Positions 1 through 6,298 of a stretch of DNA of 7,476 bases are shown here, piece by piece. Numbering within the stretch: position 1 is the first letter of the stretch; each line of letters starts with the position of its first letter. The notes under the pieces are model-generated. The model did not search any database, was not told the DNA's origin, and worked only from the letters and a program-made list of their open reading frames with translations. Source of the DNA: Candidatus Omnitrophota bacterium (lineage in GTDB: Bacteria > Omnitrophota > Gorgyraeia > Gygaellales > JAHJCI01); NCBI GenBank assembly GCA_018813085.1, contig JAHJCI010000032.1, forward strand, positions 1-7,476, in the 5' to 3' direction. The translations under genes and the position numbers were made by a program.

Positions 1-2
1 AG

Positions 3-71
3 GATATAATATCCAAAACAAGTCAAAAATACCTCCAAGCTTTAGAAATGCTCACCGCAGGCCAGCTGTAA
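3..71 (+). CDS. C-terminal tail of an unidentified protein (5' end outside window)
   Basis: An open frame enters from the left edge and ends at the TAA at 69-71. The readable tail ends in KYLQALEMLTAGQL, a leucine-rich, probably helical stretch. The next gene, queA, starts 12 nt after this stop and on the same strand, so the two are probably co-transcribed. Only about 22 residues are visible and they match no family I can name. The helical tail would suit a winged-helix C-terminus, but that is a guess. Coding status rests only on frame continuity and operon-like spacing. Confidence 0.45.
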   Translation, partial: DIISKTSQKYLQALEMLTAGQL

Positions 72-83
72 TAAAGGAATCTA

Positions 84-1115
84 ATGCAGCTTTCTGACTT
101 CAAATACCATTTACCAGAAGGACTGATTGCCCAGGAGCCCGGAGCCAAACGGGATGAATCCCGGCTGCTTGTTTTAAACCGCAAAAATAAGACCCTCAAA
201 GAGTTAGTTTTTAAAGAGATAACCCGTTTTATAGACGCAGGCGATGTCTTTGTACTTAACGACACCAAGGTATTGCCGGCCCGGTTAACCGCCAGGCGCC
301 AAACAGGAGCTCAATTAGAGGTTTTACTTTTAAAGGAAAGAGAAGCGGGGTCCTGGGAGGTTCTGGTTAAGCCGGGCAAAAGGGCGCACTTAGGAGACAA
401 TCTTATTTTTGCCAAGGGCAAGTTTACTGCCGAGGTATTAAGTAGAACATCCGCCGGAGGGCGCCTGATAAAATTTAATCCGCCAAATATAAAAAAGCTG
501 ATTGATCAATATGGGCAGATGCCCTTGCCTCATTATATAAAGCAAAAATTAAGAACGCCTAACCGCTATCAAACAGTCTACGCAAAACATAAAGGCGCTG
601 TTGCAGCTCCTACGGCCGGCTTTCATTTTACCAGGAGCCTTCTTAAAAAATTATCTGCCAAAGGAGCAGGAATCGTATATATTACTCTGCATTGCGGACT
701 GGCAACCTTCAGGCCGGTAAAAACCCCTGATATCCGTAACCACCCGATGGAGGAAGAGTCATACAAGATAGGCACAAAAACTGCCCGTATAATAAATCAG
801 GCAAAGGCATCAGGAAGAAGAGTCATTGCCGTAGGCACTACTGTAGTAAGGGCGCTGGAGGCGGCGGCATTTAAGAATAAAAAAGGGGTTTATCAGGTTA
901 AGGCTCAGCGAGGAGAGACCCGGCTTTACATTTATCCAGAATATAAGTTTAGAATTATAGATTCGCTTCTTACGAATTTTCATCTGCCTGATTCGACGAA
1001 TTTGATTTTACTCAATGCTTTCGCAGGCATGAAGTTGGCACGCCAGGCTTACGATTATGCGGTTAGAAAAAGATTCAGATTTTACAGTTTTGGCGATGCT
1101 ATGTTAGTTGAATGA
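84..1115 (+). CDS. queA: S-adenosylmethionine:tRNA ribosyltransferase-isomerase QueA
   Basis: QueA transfers and isomerises the ribosyl moiety of SAM onto 7-aminomethyl-7-deazaguanine at tRNA position 34. This makes epoxyqueuosine, the penultimate step of queuosine synthesis, in the cytoplasm. The 343-residue protein is close to the usual family length (about 340-356) and appears complete. Family blocks occur in order: LPEGLIAQEP near the N-terminus, DVFVLNDTKVLPARL, GAVAAPTAGFHFT, ITLHCGLATFRPV, HPMEEESY, VIAVGTTVVRALE, DSLLTNFHLPDSTNLIL and the C-terminal FYSFGDAMLVE. The ATG at 84 has AAAGGA at 73-78 with 5-nt spacing, and the protein starts with the expected MQLSDFKYHLPEGLIAQ. It follows the upstream partial gene by 12 nt, suggesting an operon. 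Oddly, the last codons and the TGA stop (1113-1115) lie inside the left arm of a 22-bp inverted repeat. Identification is very secure. Confidence 0.98.
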   Translation: MQLSDFKYHLPEGLIAQEPGAKRDESRLLVLNRKNKTLKELVFKEITRFIDAGDVFVLNDTKVLPARLTARRQTGAQLEVLLLKEREAGSWEVLVKPGKRAHLGDNLIFAKGKFTAEVLSRTSAGGRLIKFNPPNIKKLIDQYGQMPLPHYIKQKLRTPNRYQTVYAKHKGAVAAPTAGFHFTRSLLKKLSAKGAGIVYITLHCGLATFRPVKTPDIRNHPMEEESYKIGTKTARIINQAKASGRRVIAVGTTVVRALEAAAFKNKKGVYQVKAQRGETRLYIYPEYKFRIIDSLLTNFHLPDSTNLILLNAFAGMKLARQAYDYAVRKRFRFYSFGDAMLVE

Positions 1116-1167
1116 AGACATAACTTATCTCGCTATATGAGCTCCATAAGTTATGTCTTCATTCAAC
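1107..1167. repeat. Perfect 22-bp inverted repeat at the queA 3' end (IR-A)
   Basis: The left arm at 1107-1128 and right arm at 1146-1167 are perfectly complementary over 22 bp, around a 17-nt loop (1129-1145). The left arm begins GTTGAATGAAGACAT and contains the queA TGA stop. No T-run follows the right arm, so it is not a textbook intrinsic terminator, although such a stem could stall polymerase or protect the queA mRNA 3' end. The outermost 7 nt of the right arm (ATTCAAC, 1161-1167) are also the start of the next inverted repeat, so the two hairpins cannot both form completely. A dispersed palindromic repeat inserted at the end of queA is another possibility. Confidence 0.85.
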
Positions 1168-1217
1168 CCTTGACATTTTGGGCATCTTTCCTTAAGATAA
1201 AATGTCAAGGGTTGAAT
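1161..1217. repeat. Perfect 19-bp inverted repeat (IR-B) overlapping IR-A
   Basis: The left arm at 1161-1179 (ATTCAACCCTTGACATTTT) pairs perfectly with 1199-1217 (AAAATGTCAAGGGTTGAAT) across a 19-nt loop. The 7-mer GTTGAAT occurs at 1107-1113 and 1211-1217, with its complement at 1161-1167. The central copy can therefore pair with either outer copy, giving mutually exclusive outer ends for the two hairpins. The left arm contains a consensus TTGACA used in the promoter candidate at 1170-1198. It could be an operator, a processed mRNA boundary or a dispersed palindromic repeat. The sequence alone does not decide. Confidence 0.85.
1170..1198 (+). promoter_or_regulatory. Candidate sigma70-type promoter for the aminotransferase leader
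   Basis: A perfect -35 hexamer TTGACA (1170-1175) is followed after exactly 17 nt by TAAGAT (1193-1198), a 4/6 match to TATAAT. Transcription would start near 1204-1206, just upstream of the structured leader at 1220-1342, leaving an untranslated region of about 155 nt before the TTG start at 1362. The -35 box lies inside the left arm of IR-B and the -10 in its loop, so DNA-level regulation at the palindrome is possible. The call rests on hexamer matches and spacing only. Confidence 0.5.
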
Positions 1218-1219
1218 TC

Positions 1220-1342
1220 GTCCCGCTGAGTGCAGAAAAATTATGGTCTCTAGAAATCGCGTTGGGATTTCAGGGATTAAATCCCGGAGATTCTTTGAAT
1301 CTCTCGGGAAACAGAATTTTGCTGCATCTTACGAAGCGGGAC
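1220..1342 (+). promoter_or_regulatory. Structured 5' leader, possible cis-regulatory RNA of unknown class
   Basis: Nested complementarity is visible by eye. P1 pairs 1220-1227 with 1335-1342 (GTCCCGCT/AGCGGGAC, 8 bp, perfect). P2 pairs 1231-1242 with 1315-1326 (5 bp, one mismatch, 6 bp). Inside lie hairpin P3 (1253-1258/1266-1271, GAAATC/GATTTC) and hairpin P4 (1283-1293/1297-1308, 11 bp with one bulged T and a TTT loop). A 7-bp alternative, GGGATTT 1264-1270 with AAATCCC 1279-1285, would disrupt both P3 and the base of P4, so two exclusive folds are conceivable. The closing stem ends 8 nt before the GGAGG of the aminotransferase. It lacks the conserved motifs that I would expect of T-box, SAM, lysine, glycine, guanidine or glutamine RNAs. 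No T-run follows, so control would more likely act on translation. Alternatives are a dispersed palindromic repeat or a short coding ORF through the same bases. Confidence 0.45.
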
Positions 1343-1350
1343 TCATTGAA

Positions 1351-1355
1351 GGAGG
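1351..1355 (+). promoter_or_regulatory. Strong Shine-Dalgarno site that fixes the TTG start at 1362
   Basis: AAGGAGGCGG spans 1349-1358, with the GGAGG core 6 nt upstream of TTG at 1362-1364. No ATG or GTG in this frame lies at a comparable distance. The resulting N-terminus (MFSKRLSQINPSATLEI) aligns well with the start expected for class I-beta aspartate aminotransferases, whose PSAT block lies near residue 11. Confidence 0.8.
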
Positions 1356-1361
1356 CGGAAA

Positions 1362-2549
1362 TTGTTTTCAAAAAGATTAAGCCAAATTAACCCTTCAGCA
1401 ACACTGGAGATTACTGCGCGCGCGAAAAAGATGAAAGCTGAAGGGATTGATATTATCGGTTTTGGGGCCGGAGAGCCGGATTTTGATACGCCCGAACATA
1501 TTAAAGCTGCGGCCAAGAGCGCATTGGATGAGGGTTTTACTAAATATACTCCCGCTTCAGGAATAAAGGAGCTTAAAGAGGAGATCTCTCGCAAATTTAA
1601 AGATGATAACGGCCTTCGATATTCCGATGAAGAGATTATTGTATCTTGCGGAGCAAAGCACGCGCTTTTTAATGCGATTCTGGTTTTATGCGATGAAAAG
1701 GATGAGGTGATTGTTCCTTCGCCTTATTGGGTCAGCTACCCTGAAATGATTAAGGCCTCCGGAGCAAAGGTTGCTTTTTTAAAAACTTCTGCCGAGAGAA
1801 ACTTTAAGGTTACGGCTACTCAGTTAAAAAAGGCAATCAAGAAGAATACGAAACTTTTTATACTAAATTCTCCTTCTAATCCTACAGGTATGGTTTACAG
1901 AGAAGATGAGTTAGCTGATATTGCCAAGGCGTTAGAGGATACGGGCACCTTTTGCTTAAGCGATGAGATTTATGAAAAGATAATTTATGACAACAATAAA
2001 CATACAAGCATCGCTTCATTAGGAGAAGATATCCGTAACAGGACTATTGTTATAAACGGCGTTTCCAAGTCTTACTCAATGACCGGCTGGCGGATTGGTT
2101 ATGCTGCCGGGCCGTCTGAGATTATCCGGGCGATGGGCAACCTGCAGAGCCATTCAACCTCCAACCCCACATCCTTTGCTCAGAAGGCTGCTGTAGCTGC
2201 TTTATCAGGAAGGCAAGAGGCAGTTGGCCTAATGGTTCAGGAGTTTAAAAAGCGCAGGGATTACATAACAGGTAGAATCAATAAAATCAAGGGCATTTCA
2301 TGCCTTATGCCTCAGGGGGCTTTTTACATATTTGTTAATATATCCGCGGTAGTGGGGAAAAGATATCAGGGCAAGGCAATCAATGGTTCTTTTGCTCTCA
2401 CCCAGGCGCTTCTTGAGGAAGCTAGGGTTGCCGTAGTGCCGGGCAGCATCTTCGGAGACGACAATTACCTCAGGATTTCTTATGCTACGTCCATGGATAA
2501 TATTACAAGTGGTATTGACCGGATAGAAGAATTTATAAATAAACTTTAG
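1362..2549 (+). CDS. PLP-dependent class I aminotransferase (aspartate aminotransferase I-beta type)
   Basis: The 395-residue protein is full length for the fold-type I, class I aminotransferases and strongly resembles the Thermus-type aspartate aminotransferase as I remember it. It probably exchanges amino groups between aspartate and 2-oxoglutarate. Some members of this subgroup also transaminate prephenate, which the sequence does not let me exclude. Visible landmarks are PSAT (11-14), GAGEPDFDTP (35-44), SPYWVSYPEM (120-129), SPSNPTG with N173, SDEIYE with D201 and Y204, the PLP Schiff-base lysine K236 in SKSYSMTGWRIGY, R244, and the substrate-carboxylate arginine R371 in YLRISYAT. No key residue is missing. 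Translation starts at TTG with a near-ideal Shine-Dalgarno. The gene lies 246 nt after queA, behind its own promoter candidate and a structured leader, so its expression may be uncoupled from queA. It ends 15 bp from a convergent gene. Confidence 0.93.
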   Translation: MFSKRLSQINPSATLEITARAKKMKAEGIDIIGFGAGEPDFDTPEHIKAAAKSALDEGFTKYTPASGIKELKEEISRKFKDDNGLRYSDEEIIVSCGAKHALFNAILVLCDEKDEVIVPSPYWVSYPEMIKASGAKVAFLKTSAERNFKVTATQLKKAIKKNTKLFILNSPSNPTGMVYREDELADIAKALEDTGTFCLSDEIYEKIIYDNNKHTSIASLGEDIRNRTIVINGVSKSYSMTGWRIGYAAGPSEIIRAMGNLQSHSTSNPTSFAQKAAVAALSGRQEAVGLMVQEFKKRRDYITGRINKIKGISCLMPQGAFYIFVNISAVVGKRYQGKAINGSFALTQALLEEARVAVVPGSIFGDDNYLRISYATSMDNITSGIDRIEEFINKL

Positions 2550-2564
2550 GCAGTATGGTAATGT

Positions 2565-3491
2565 TTAGTTACGTTTATCTTTGACGTAAGTACTTCCCTC
2601 CAAAGATTTAGCAAATCCTTTTAATTCTGCTCCGATTTCTCCGATTTCAGCAACATGTGAAATTTTACTGGTTTTATTAGTCACTACCCCGATAGATATA
2701 GAAAGCAGGGGAATTTTTTCTTCTTCATTCTTGCGGCTCTTGGCGATTATAAACCCTTTTTTCCTGTCTTCTTCGTTATACAAAGCAGGTGATTTTTCGT
2801 CAAATTGTTTAATGATTGCTTCGCAAAAGCTGTCTGTTTTTTCTAATGTGGTAATTACCACAAAATCATCGCCTCCGATGTGGCCTATAAAATCTTCTGG
2901 ATTGCCTTCTTCCTGCTTTGTTTTTATAAGTATGCGCGCTGTCTCGCGGATAACCTCATCGCCGAATTCAAAGCCGTATTTATCGTTGTAGCTCTTAAAC
3001 TTATTTATATCGATATATAAAACAGCAAAAAGGGATTCTTGCTCCAGCTTGCTGGAGAGCTCGTTTAAGATAGAGACATTCCCCGGCAGCCTGGTGAGAG
3101 GGTTTGCTTCCAGGTCTCTCTCGGTGCGCCTTAAGGTCATGCGGATACGCGCCAGCAATTCCTTAGGCTCAAAAGGCTTTGTAATGTAGTCGTCGGCGCC
3201 GGCATCCAGGCCGTCGATTTTATCCTTAAGTTCATCTTTGCCCGTGACCATGATTATCGGTAAGTGCCTTAGCAGTAAATCGCTTTTTACCTTTTGAGTA
3301 ACTTCTCTGCCGTCTAATATAGGCATCTTATAATCCAGAAGCACCAGGTCCAGGGGCTTGCTGTTGATAATTTTCAGCGCTTCTTCTCCGTTTTCTGCCT
3401 CCAGGACAATATAGTTTTCTTCAGCGAGAGTTAATTTTAATACGTCGCGGATATCAGGGTCATCGTCAGCGATGAGTATTCTTAGAGCCAT
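2565..3491 (-). CDS. Response regulator: receiver domain fused to a GGDEF domain
   Basis: The 308-residue cytosolic protein has an N-terminal receiver (about 3-120) with acidic pocket D9/D10, phosphoacceptor D53 in LLDYKMP, T83 and K105 in ITKPFEP. A GGDEF domain follows (about 130-305). It carries DINKFKSYNDKYGFEFGDEV at 161-180, with metal-ligand candidate D161, and GGDDF at 206-210 replacing GGDEF/GGEEF. The signature conserves two acids, so diguanylate cyclase activity is possible. The product-inhibition site RxxD, expected five residues before GGDDF, reads NPED (197-200), so the arginine is absent. The usual D-LTGLPNR entry reads NPLTRLPGN, which I associate with a distinct GGDEF subgroup. 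The ATG at 3491 has AAGGAGGA (3508-3501 on the minus strand), spacing 9. It is the last gene of a FIST-HK-RR operon, 29 nt after the kinase, and is presumably phosphorylated by it. Activity is inferred. Confidence 0.93.
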   Translation of the reverse strand: MALRILIADDDPDIRDVLKLTLAEENYIVLEAENGEEALKIINSKPLDLVLLDYKMPILDGREVTQKVKSDLLLRHLPIIMVTGKDELKDKIDGLDAGADDYITKPFEPKELLARIRMTLRRTERDLEANPLTRLPGNVSILNELSSKLEQESLFAVLYIDINKFKSYNDKYGFEFGDEVIRETARILIKTKQEEGNPEDFIGHIGGDDFVVITTLEKTDSFCEAIIKQFDEKSPALYNEEDRKKGFIIAKSRKNEEEKIPLLSISIGVVTNKTSKISHVAEIGEIGAELKGFAKSLEGSTYVKDKRN

Positions 3492-3520
3492 ATATTATTC
3501 TCCTCCTTAAAAAATAAATA

Positions 3521-5029
3521 TTATTTTTTGACTATCTCTACGGTTGGCAAGAGCATGCTAAAGGTCGAGCCTTTTGTGACTTGGCTTTCAACCCAGATTA
3601 ATCCCTGGTGCGCTTCGATAATATTTTTCACCAAACTTAGGCCTAGGCCGGTTCCTTTGACTTTATCATTTATCGGGTTATCTACCCTGTAGAATTCTTC
3701 AAAGATTACCTCTTGCGCTTCTTTGGGTATGCCGATTCCGCTATCGGAGATATTAACTTGGATAAACTTTTCTGCCGGCCTTGTAGTCAGGGAAATCGTT
3801 CCTTCCGCAGCAGTGAATTTAATCGCATTGCCTATAAGGTTGACGAATACCCGTTCGATTTGGCTTTTATCCACCACAACATTGATATCCGGGGGAATAT
3901 TGGAAGATAAAGTTAGATTTTTATTCTTAAGCTGCACGGATAGTAAATCCACGGTGTTTTCCACAAGGCTTTTAAGATTATATGTCCCTTTCTTCATTGT
4001 AACCCTGCCGGACTCAAGCCTTGTTATGTCCAGCAGGTCATTTATCATGTGGACTAATTCGTCGCTGTGCCGGTTAATTTTTTCCAAGCGTTCTTTCAAT
4101 GCTTCGGGCAGTTCACCCATGCCTTTACCCAAAAGAATAGATGCGTAACCTTTTATTGAGGTCAGGGGTGTTCTCAACTCATGAGAAACGGCAGAGACAA
4201 AATCGCTTTTTCTTTTGCTGATTTTTTTTAATTCTGTTACCGCATCGGTTAATTCCCGCGTCCTTTGTTCTACCCGCCTTTCCAGCTCCTGCTGTGCATG
4301 CCAGGTCGCTTCAAATAAGCGGGCGTTTTCCATGCCTTGCCCGATAGAGCTTGCAAGAATCGTAATTAGCTCTTCGTCGCCTTCAGTAACAGGAATGTCC
4401 TCTGATACTGTCCCTACAAAAAGGAATCCATGATTACCTTCTTTGGGGACAATAGGAGAGATGCAGAAATCCTTTACCTTGAAAATATCTTGTATCTCTT
4501 GGTTTGGGATGATTCCCGAATCATTCGAGAGAGAAGAAACGGTTTTTTCCTGTTTAATAATTTTCAGATACGCCAAATGATTGTTATCTATTGCTCGCAT
4601 AATATTTTCCAGGCTGGTTTGATCATAGCCGATATTCAGATATTGCAGAAATTTTGTTTCCTTTTTTTGCCATATAAATGCGAGGACGCGCTGCATGCCT
4701 AATTCCTCAATATGCTCGGATTTAATTTTGTTGAAGATTTCTTTTTCATCCAGCGTGGATGCAAAGGCTCGCGAGAGCCTTTGCAGCACATAAAGTCCGG
4801 AAATCTTCTTATCCAGCTCTTCCTGGATTTTATTCAATTCAATGTCGGTGCGCACAATTAATTTTGCCTGTTCATCCATCTGGTCGAGGGAGTTTTTGAT
4901 CTGGTCGATGGCAAGCAGCAGCTTTTTATTTTTTTCTGATTTTACCACAATTATAAAAGCCAGAATAATTATAATAAGCATGCTGACGAAGCCCGATAAG
5001 TAAACAATATAGTTTGGATTGGAAAACAT
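3521..5029 (-). CDS. Membrane-anchored GAF-domain sensor histidine kinase
   Basis: The 502-residue kinase has one N-terminal transmembrane helix (about 7-29, YIVYLSGF through FIIVV). A coiled-coil linker (30-78) and a GAF-like sensor domain (about 80-238) follow, then a second helical stretch (240-275). The HisKA dimerisation domain carries phospho-acceptor H283 in VSHELRTPLTSIKGY. The HATPase domain contains an N box (NLIGNAIKFT, N397-N401), G1 box DSGIGIP (D429), F box FEEFYRVD and G2 box GTGLGLSL (459-466), so all catalytic boxes are intact. No periplasmic domain exists, so sensing should be through GAF or a protein partner. The ATG at 5029 has AAGGTGAG (5043-5036 on the minus strand), spacing 6. 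It starts 15 nt after the FIST gene stop and precedes the receiver-GGDEF gene by 29 nt, an arrangement expected of one transcript and one signalling pathway. It is not a hybrid kinase. Confidence 0.95.
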   Translation of the reverse strand: MFSNPNYIVYLSGFVSMLIIIILAFIIVVKSEKNKKLLLAIDQIKNSLDQMDEQAKLIVRTDIELNKIQEELDKKISGLYVLQRLSRAFASTLDEKEIFNKIKSEHIEELGMQRVLAFIWQKKETKFLQYLNIGYDQTSLENIMRAIDNNHLAYLKIIKQEKTVSSLSNDSGIIPNQEIQDIFKVKDFCISPIVPKEGNHGFLFVGTVSEDIPVTEGDEELITILASSIGQGMENARLFEATWHAQQELERRVEQRTRELTDAVTELKKISKRKSDFVSAVSHELRTPLTSIKGYASILLGKGMGELPEALKERLEKINRHSDELVHMINDLLDITRLESGRVTMKKGTYNLKSLVENTVDLLSVQLKNKNLTLSSNIPPDINVVVDKSQIERVFVNLIGNAIKFTAAEGTISLTTRPAEKFIQVNISDSGIGIPKEAQEVIFEEFYRVDNPINDKVKGTGLGLSLVKNIIEAHQGLIWVESQVTKGSTFSMLLPTVEIVKK

Positions 5030-5044
5030 TTTTATCTCACCTTT

Positions 5045-6247
5045 TTAGCTCATTGCCAGAATGACAATGGTTTGGTTATGAGAATAAGTCTTTCCGGCAA
5101 AATCAGTTGTTTTCAGCGGCGCTTGCTCTCTGTAAGTGCATAAGCCGATAATCGGCGTATGCGGGAATTGGGATTTAATAATTTCTATCTCTTTAGTAAT
5201 TTGCCTGCCTAAAAGATATAAGCGCGAAGCGGAATTAAGTACAAATATAATACTCGCGTCTTTCCCCTTGGGGTATGTTTGAAGCTGAAGGTTTTGTTTT
5301 GCATCCCTGGCTGCTTCTTCGGTTGCAAGGAGGCAGGATTCTTTTGTGCCTATCATCAACCTTACTCGGCTCCCATTTGGTACGTCATCACGGCAGATTA
5401 GCGAGCCGTCGTTTTCTATGGAAAGAATATTTCTTAACAGGTATTCTTCTTCGCCAGAAACATTGATCCCGAGGGGGTATAAGCAGCTTATGCGCCTTAA
5501 TTCCTTTTTCAATTCAGGGATGTCTTTGGCAAAATAATCCTGATATAAAGCCGCGGCAGGCTTGCCTTCGATTTGCGTAATAGTGGATTTATAGGCTGAA
5601 GTAACGCGATGAGGCTTGCCTATAGGCTTCCAGCCGTGTTTTATACCGAATCCAAAATTGACCTTGCCCGCCCAAAGCAGGCCTACAGCAGAACCGTTCA
5701 ATACTTCCTGGTTGAAATATTGAAATGTTTTGTTAGTTTCGATATTATTAGATGCGGGAGTGGCTGCGATTATCGGGAAACTCTGCCCCAGCCTTTGCTG
5801 AATCCCTGAGAGCAGAGGCTGGTTGTCGGTAATTGAGCCGTCGGAAAAAAATAAGACAAAGCGCCGCAGGATATTCTTCATTCCAAACAACAATTGTTTG
5901 GCTAATTCATCACCGCCTGCCTGGGGATCTTTTAAAACGGATTTAGAGGAGGCAGTATTAAAATGCGCCTCCTTTGCGCTTATAAGGGCGATAGCAATGG
6001 CGTGGCTGAAAATCCCTTCTTGCGTAAAAATAGCGTTGTTTGTTACTCCGATAAGCGGTACGCTTAACCCGACAATATTACTAATCGCCTTTAATAGATT
6101 AGGAAAAGCAAAATCAGGGGATGTTATCACAACAGCCAGGGATATCTGGTTTTCTTTCAGGCTGTTCTTGGTCTGGTATATGGCCTCGGCAATTGCACGC
6201 TTATAATCTTTATTATTACTTACGCCTACGCCTGCATATATTGGCAT
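5045..6247 (-). CDS. FIST-domain sensor protein (FIST_N and FIST_C)
   Basis: The 400-residue protein matches the FIST signal-transduction family, described as a sensory domain probably binding small ligands such as amino acids. FIST_N covers about 30-220, including PLIGVTNNAIFTQEGIF (74-90) and the boundary block HGWKPIGKPHRVT. FIST_C follows (about 221-398) with the IEGKPAAALY entry motif, IIGLCTYREQAPL (366-378) and the characteristic HNQTIVILA ending (390-398). No signal peptide or transmembrane segment is seen, so it should be cytosolic. There is no kinase, methyl-accepting or cyclase output, so it probably hands its signal to the adjacent histidine kinase, whose gene begins 15 nt later. 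The ATG at 6247 gives the normal family N-terminus (MPIYAGVGVS), but no Shine-Dalgarno is visible. The best promoter places the transcription start at or next to the ATG, suggesting leaderless translation. The ligand cannot be read from the sequence. Confidence 0.92.
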   Translation of the reverse strand: MPIYAGVGVSNNKDYKRAIAEAIYQTKNSLKENQISLAVVITSPDFAFPNLLKAISNIVGLSVPLIGVTNNAIFTQEGIFSHAIAIALISAKEAHFNTASSKSVLKDPQAGGDELAKQLLFGMKNILRRFVLFFSDGSITDNQPLLSGIQQRLGQSFPIIAATPASNNIETNKTFQYFNQEVLNGSAVGLLWAGKVNFGFGIKHGWKPIGKPHRVTSAYKSTITQIEGKPAAALYQDYFAKDIPELKKELRRISCLYPLGINVSGEEEYLLRNILSIENDGSLICRDDVPNGSRVRLMIGTKESCLLATEEAARDAKQNLQLQTYPKGKDASIIFVLNSASRLYLLGRQITKEIEIIKSQFPHTPIIGLCTYREQAPLKTTDFAGKTYSHNQTIVILAMS

Positions 6248-6253
6248 AATGAA

Positions 6254-6281
6254 ATAATAGCATATATTCTGTCAGGGTCAA
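6254..6281 (-). promoter_or_regulatory. Candidate promoter of the FIST-HK-RR operon, possibly leaderless
   Basis: On the minus strand, TTGACC (6281-6276) is followed after 16 nt by TATTAT (6259-6254). A TGC directly before the -10 adds an extended -10-like element. Each hexamer matches consensus at 5/6 positions. A start about 7 nt downstream falls at 6247, the A of the FIST ATG. The -35 lies in one arm of the 9-bp palindrome at 6273-6298. Confidence 0.55.
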
Positions 6282-6298
6282 TAAATTAGTTGACCCTG
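6273..6298. repeat. 9-bp palindrome carrying the -35 boxes of two divergent promoters
   Basis: CAGGGTCAA (6273-6281) and TTGACCCTG (6290-6298) form a perfect inverted repeat with an 8-nt AT-rich centre (TAAATTAG). Each arm contains one TTGACC, on opposite strands, and each TTGACC is the -35 of a promoter firing outward. The symmetry and placement look like an operator for a dimeric DNA-binding protein controlling both directions. A T-run (6302-6306) three bases beyond the right arm could also make a weak terminator on the plus strand, but nothing upstream on that strand needs ending. Confidence 0.7.

Noticed and set aside
1202..1390. 62-codon plus-strand ORF (MSRVEFVPLSAEKLW...) through the leader and into the aminotransferase
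   Set aside because: It has no ribosome binding site, starts inside the arm of IR-B at or before the predicted transcript start, overlaps the aminotransferase start by 29 nt, and its bases form the nested stems. It remains the main alternative to the leader-RNA reading.
1416..1424. Alternating GC run (GCGCGCGCG) in the aminotransferase gene
   Set aside because: It is short and explained by codons of the ITARAKK region of a conserved protein.
2537..2580. Possible terminator between the convergent aminotransferase and response-regulator genes
   Set aside because: Only short AT pairings (ATAAAC/GTTTAT with a 28-nt loop) and no proper T-run on either strand.
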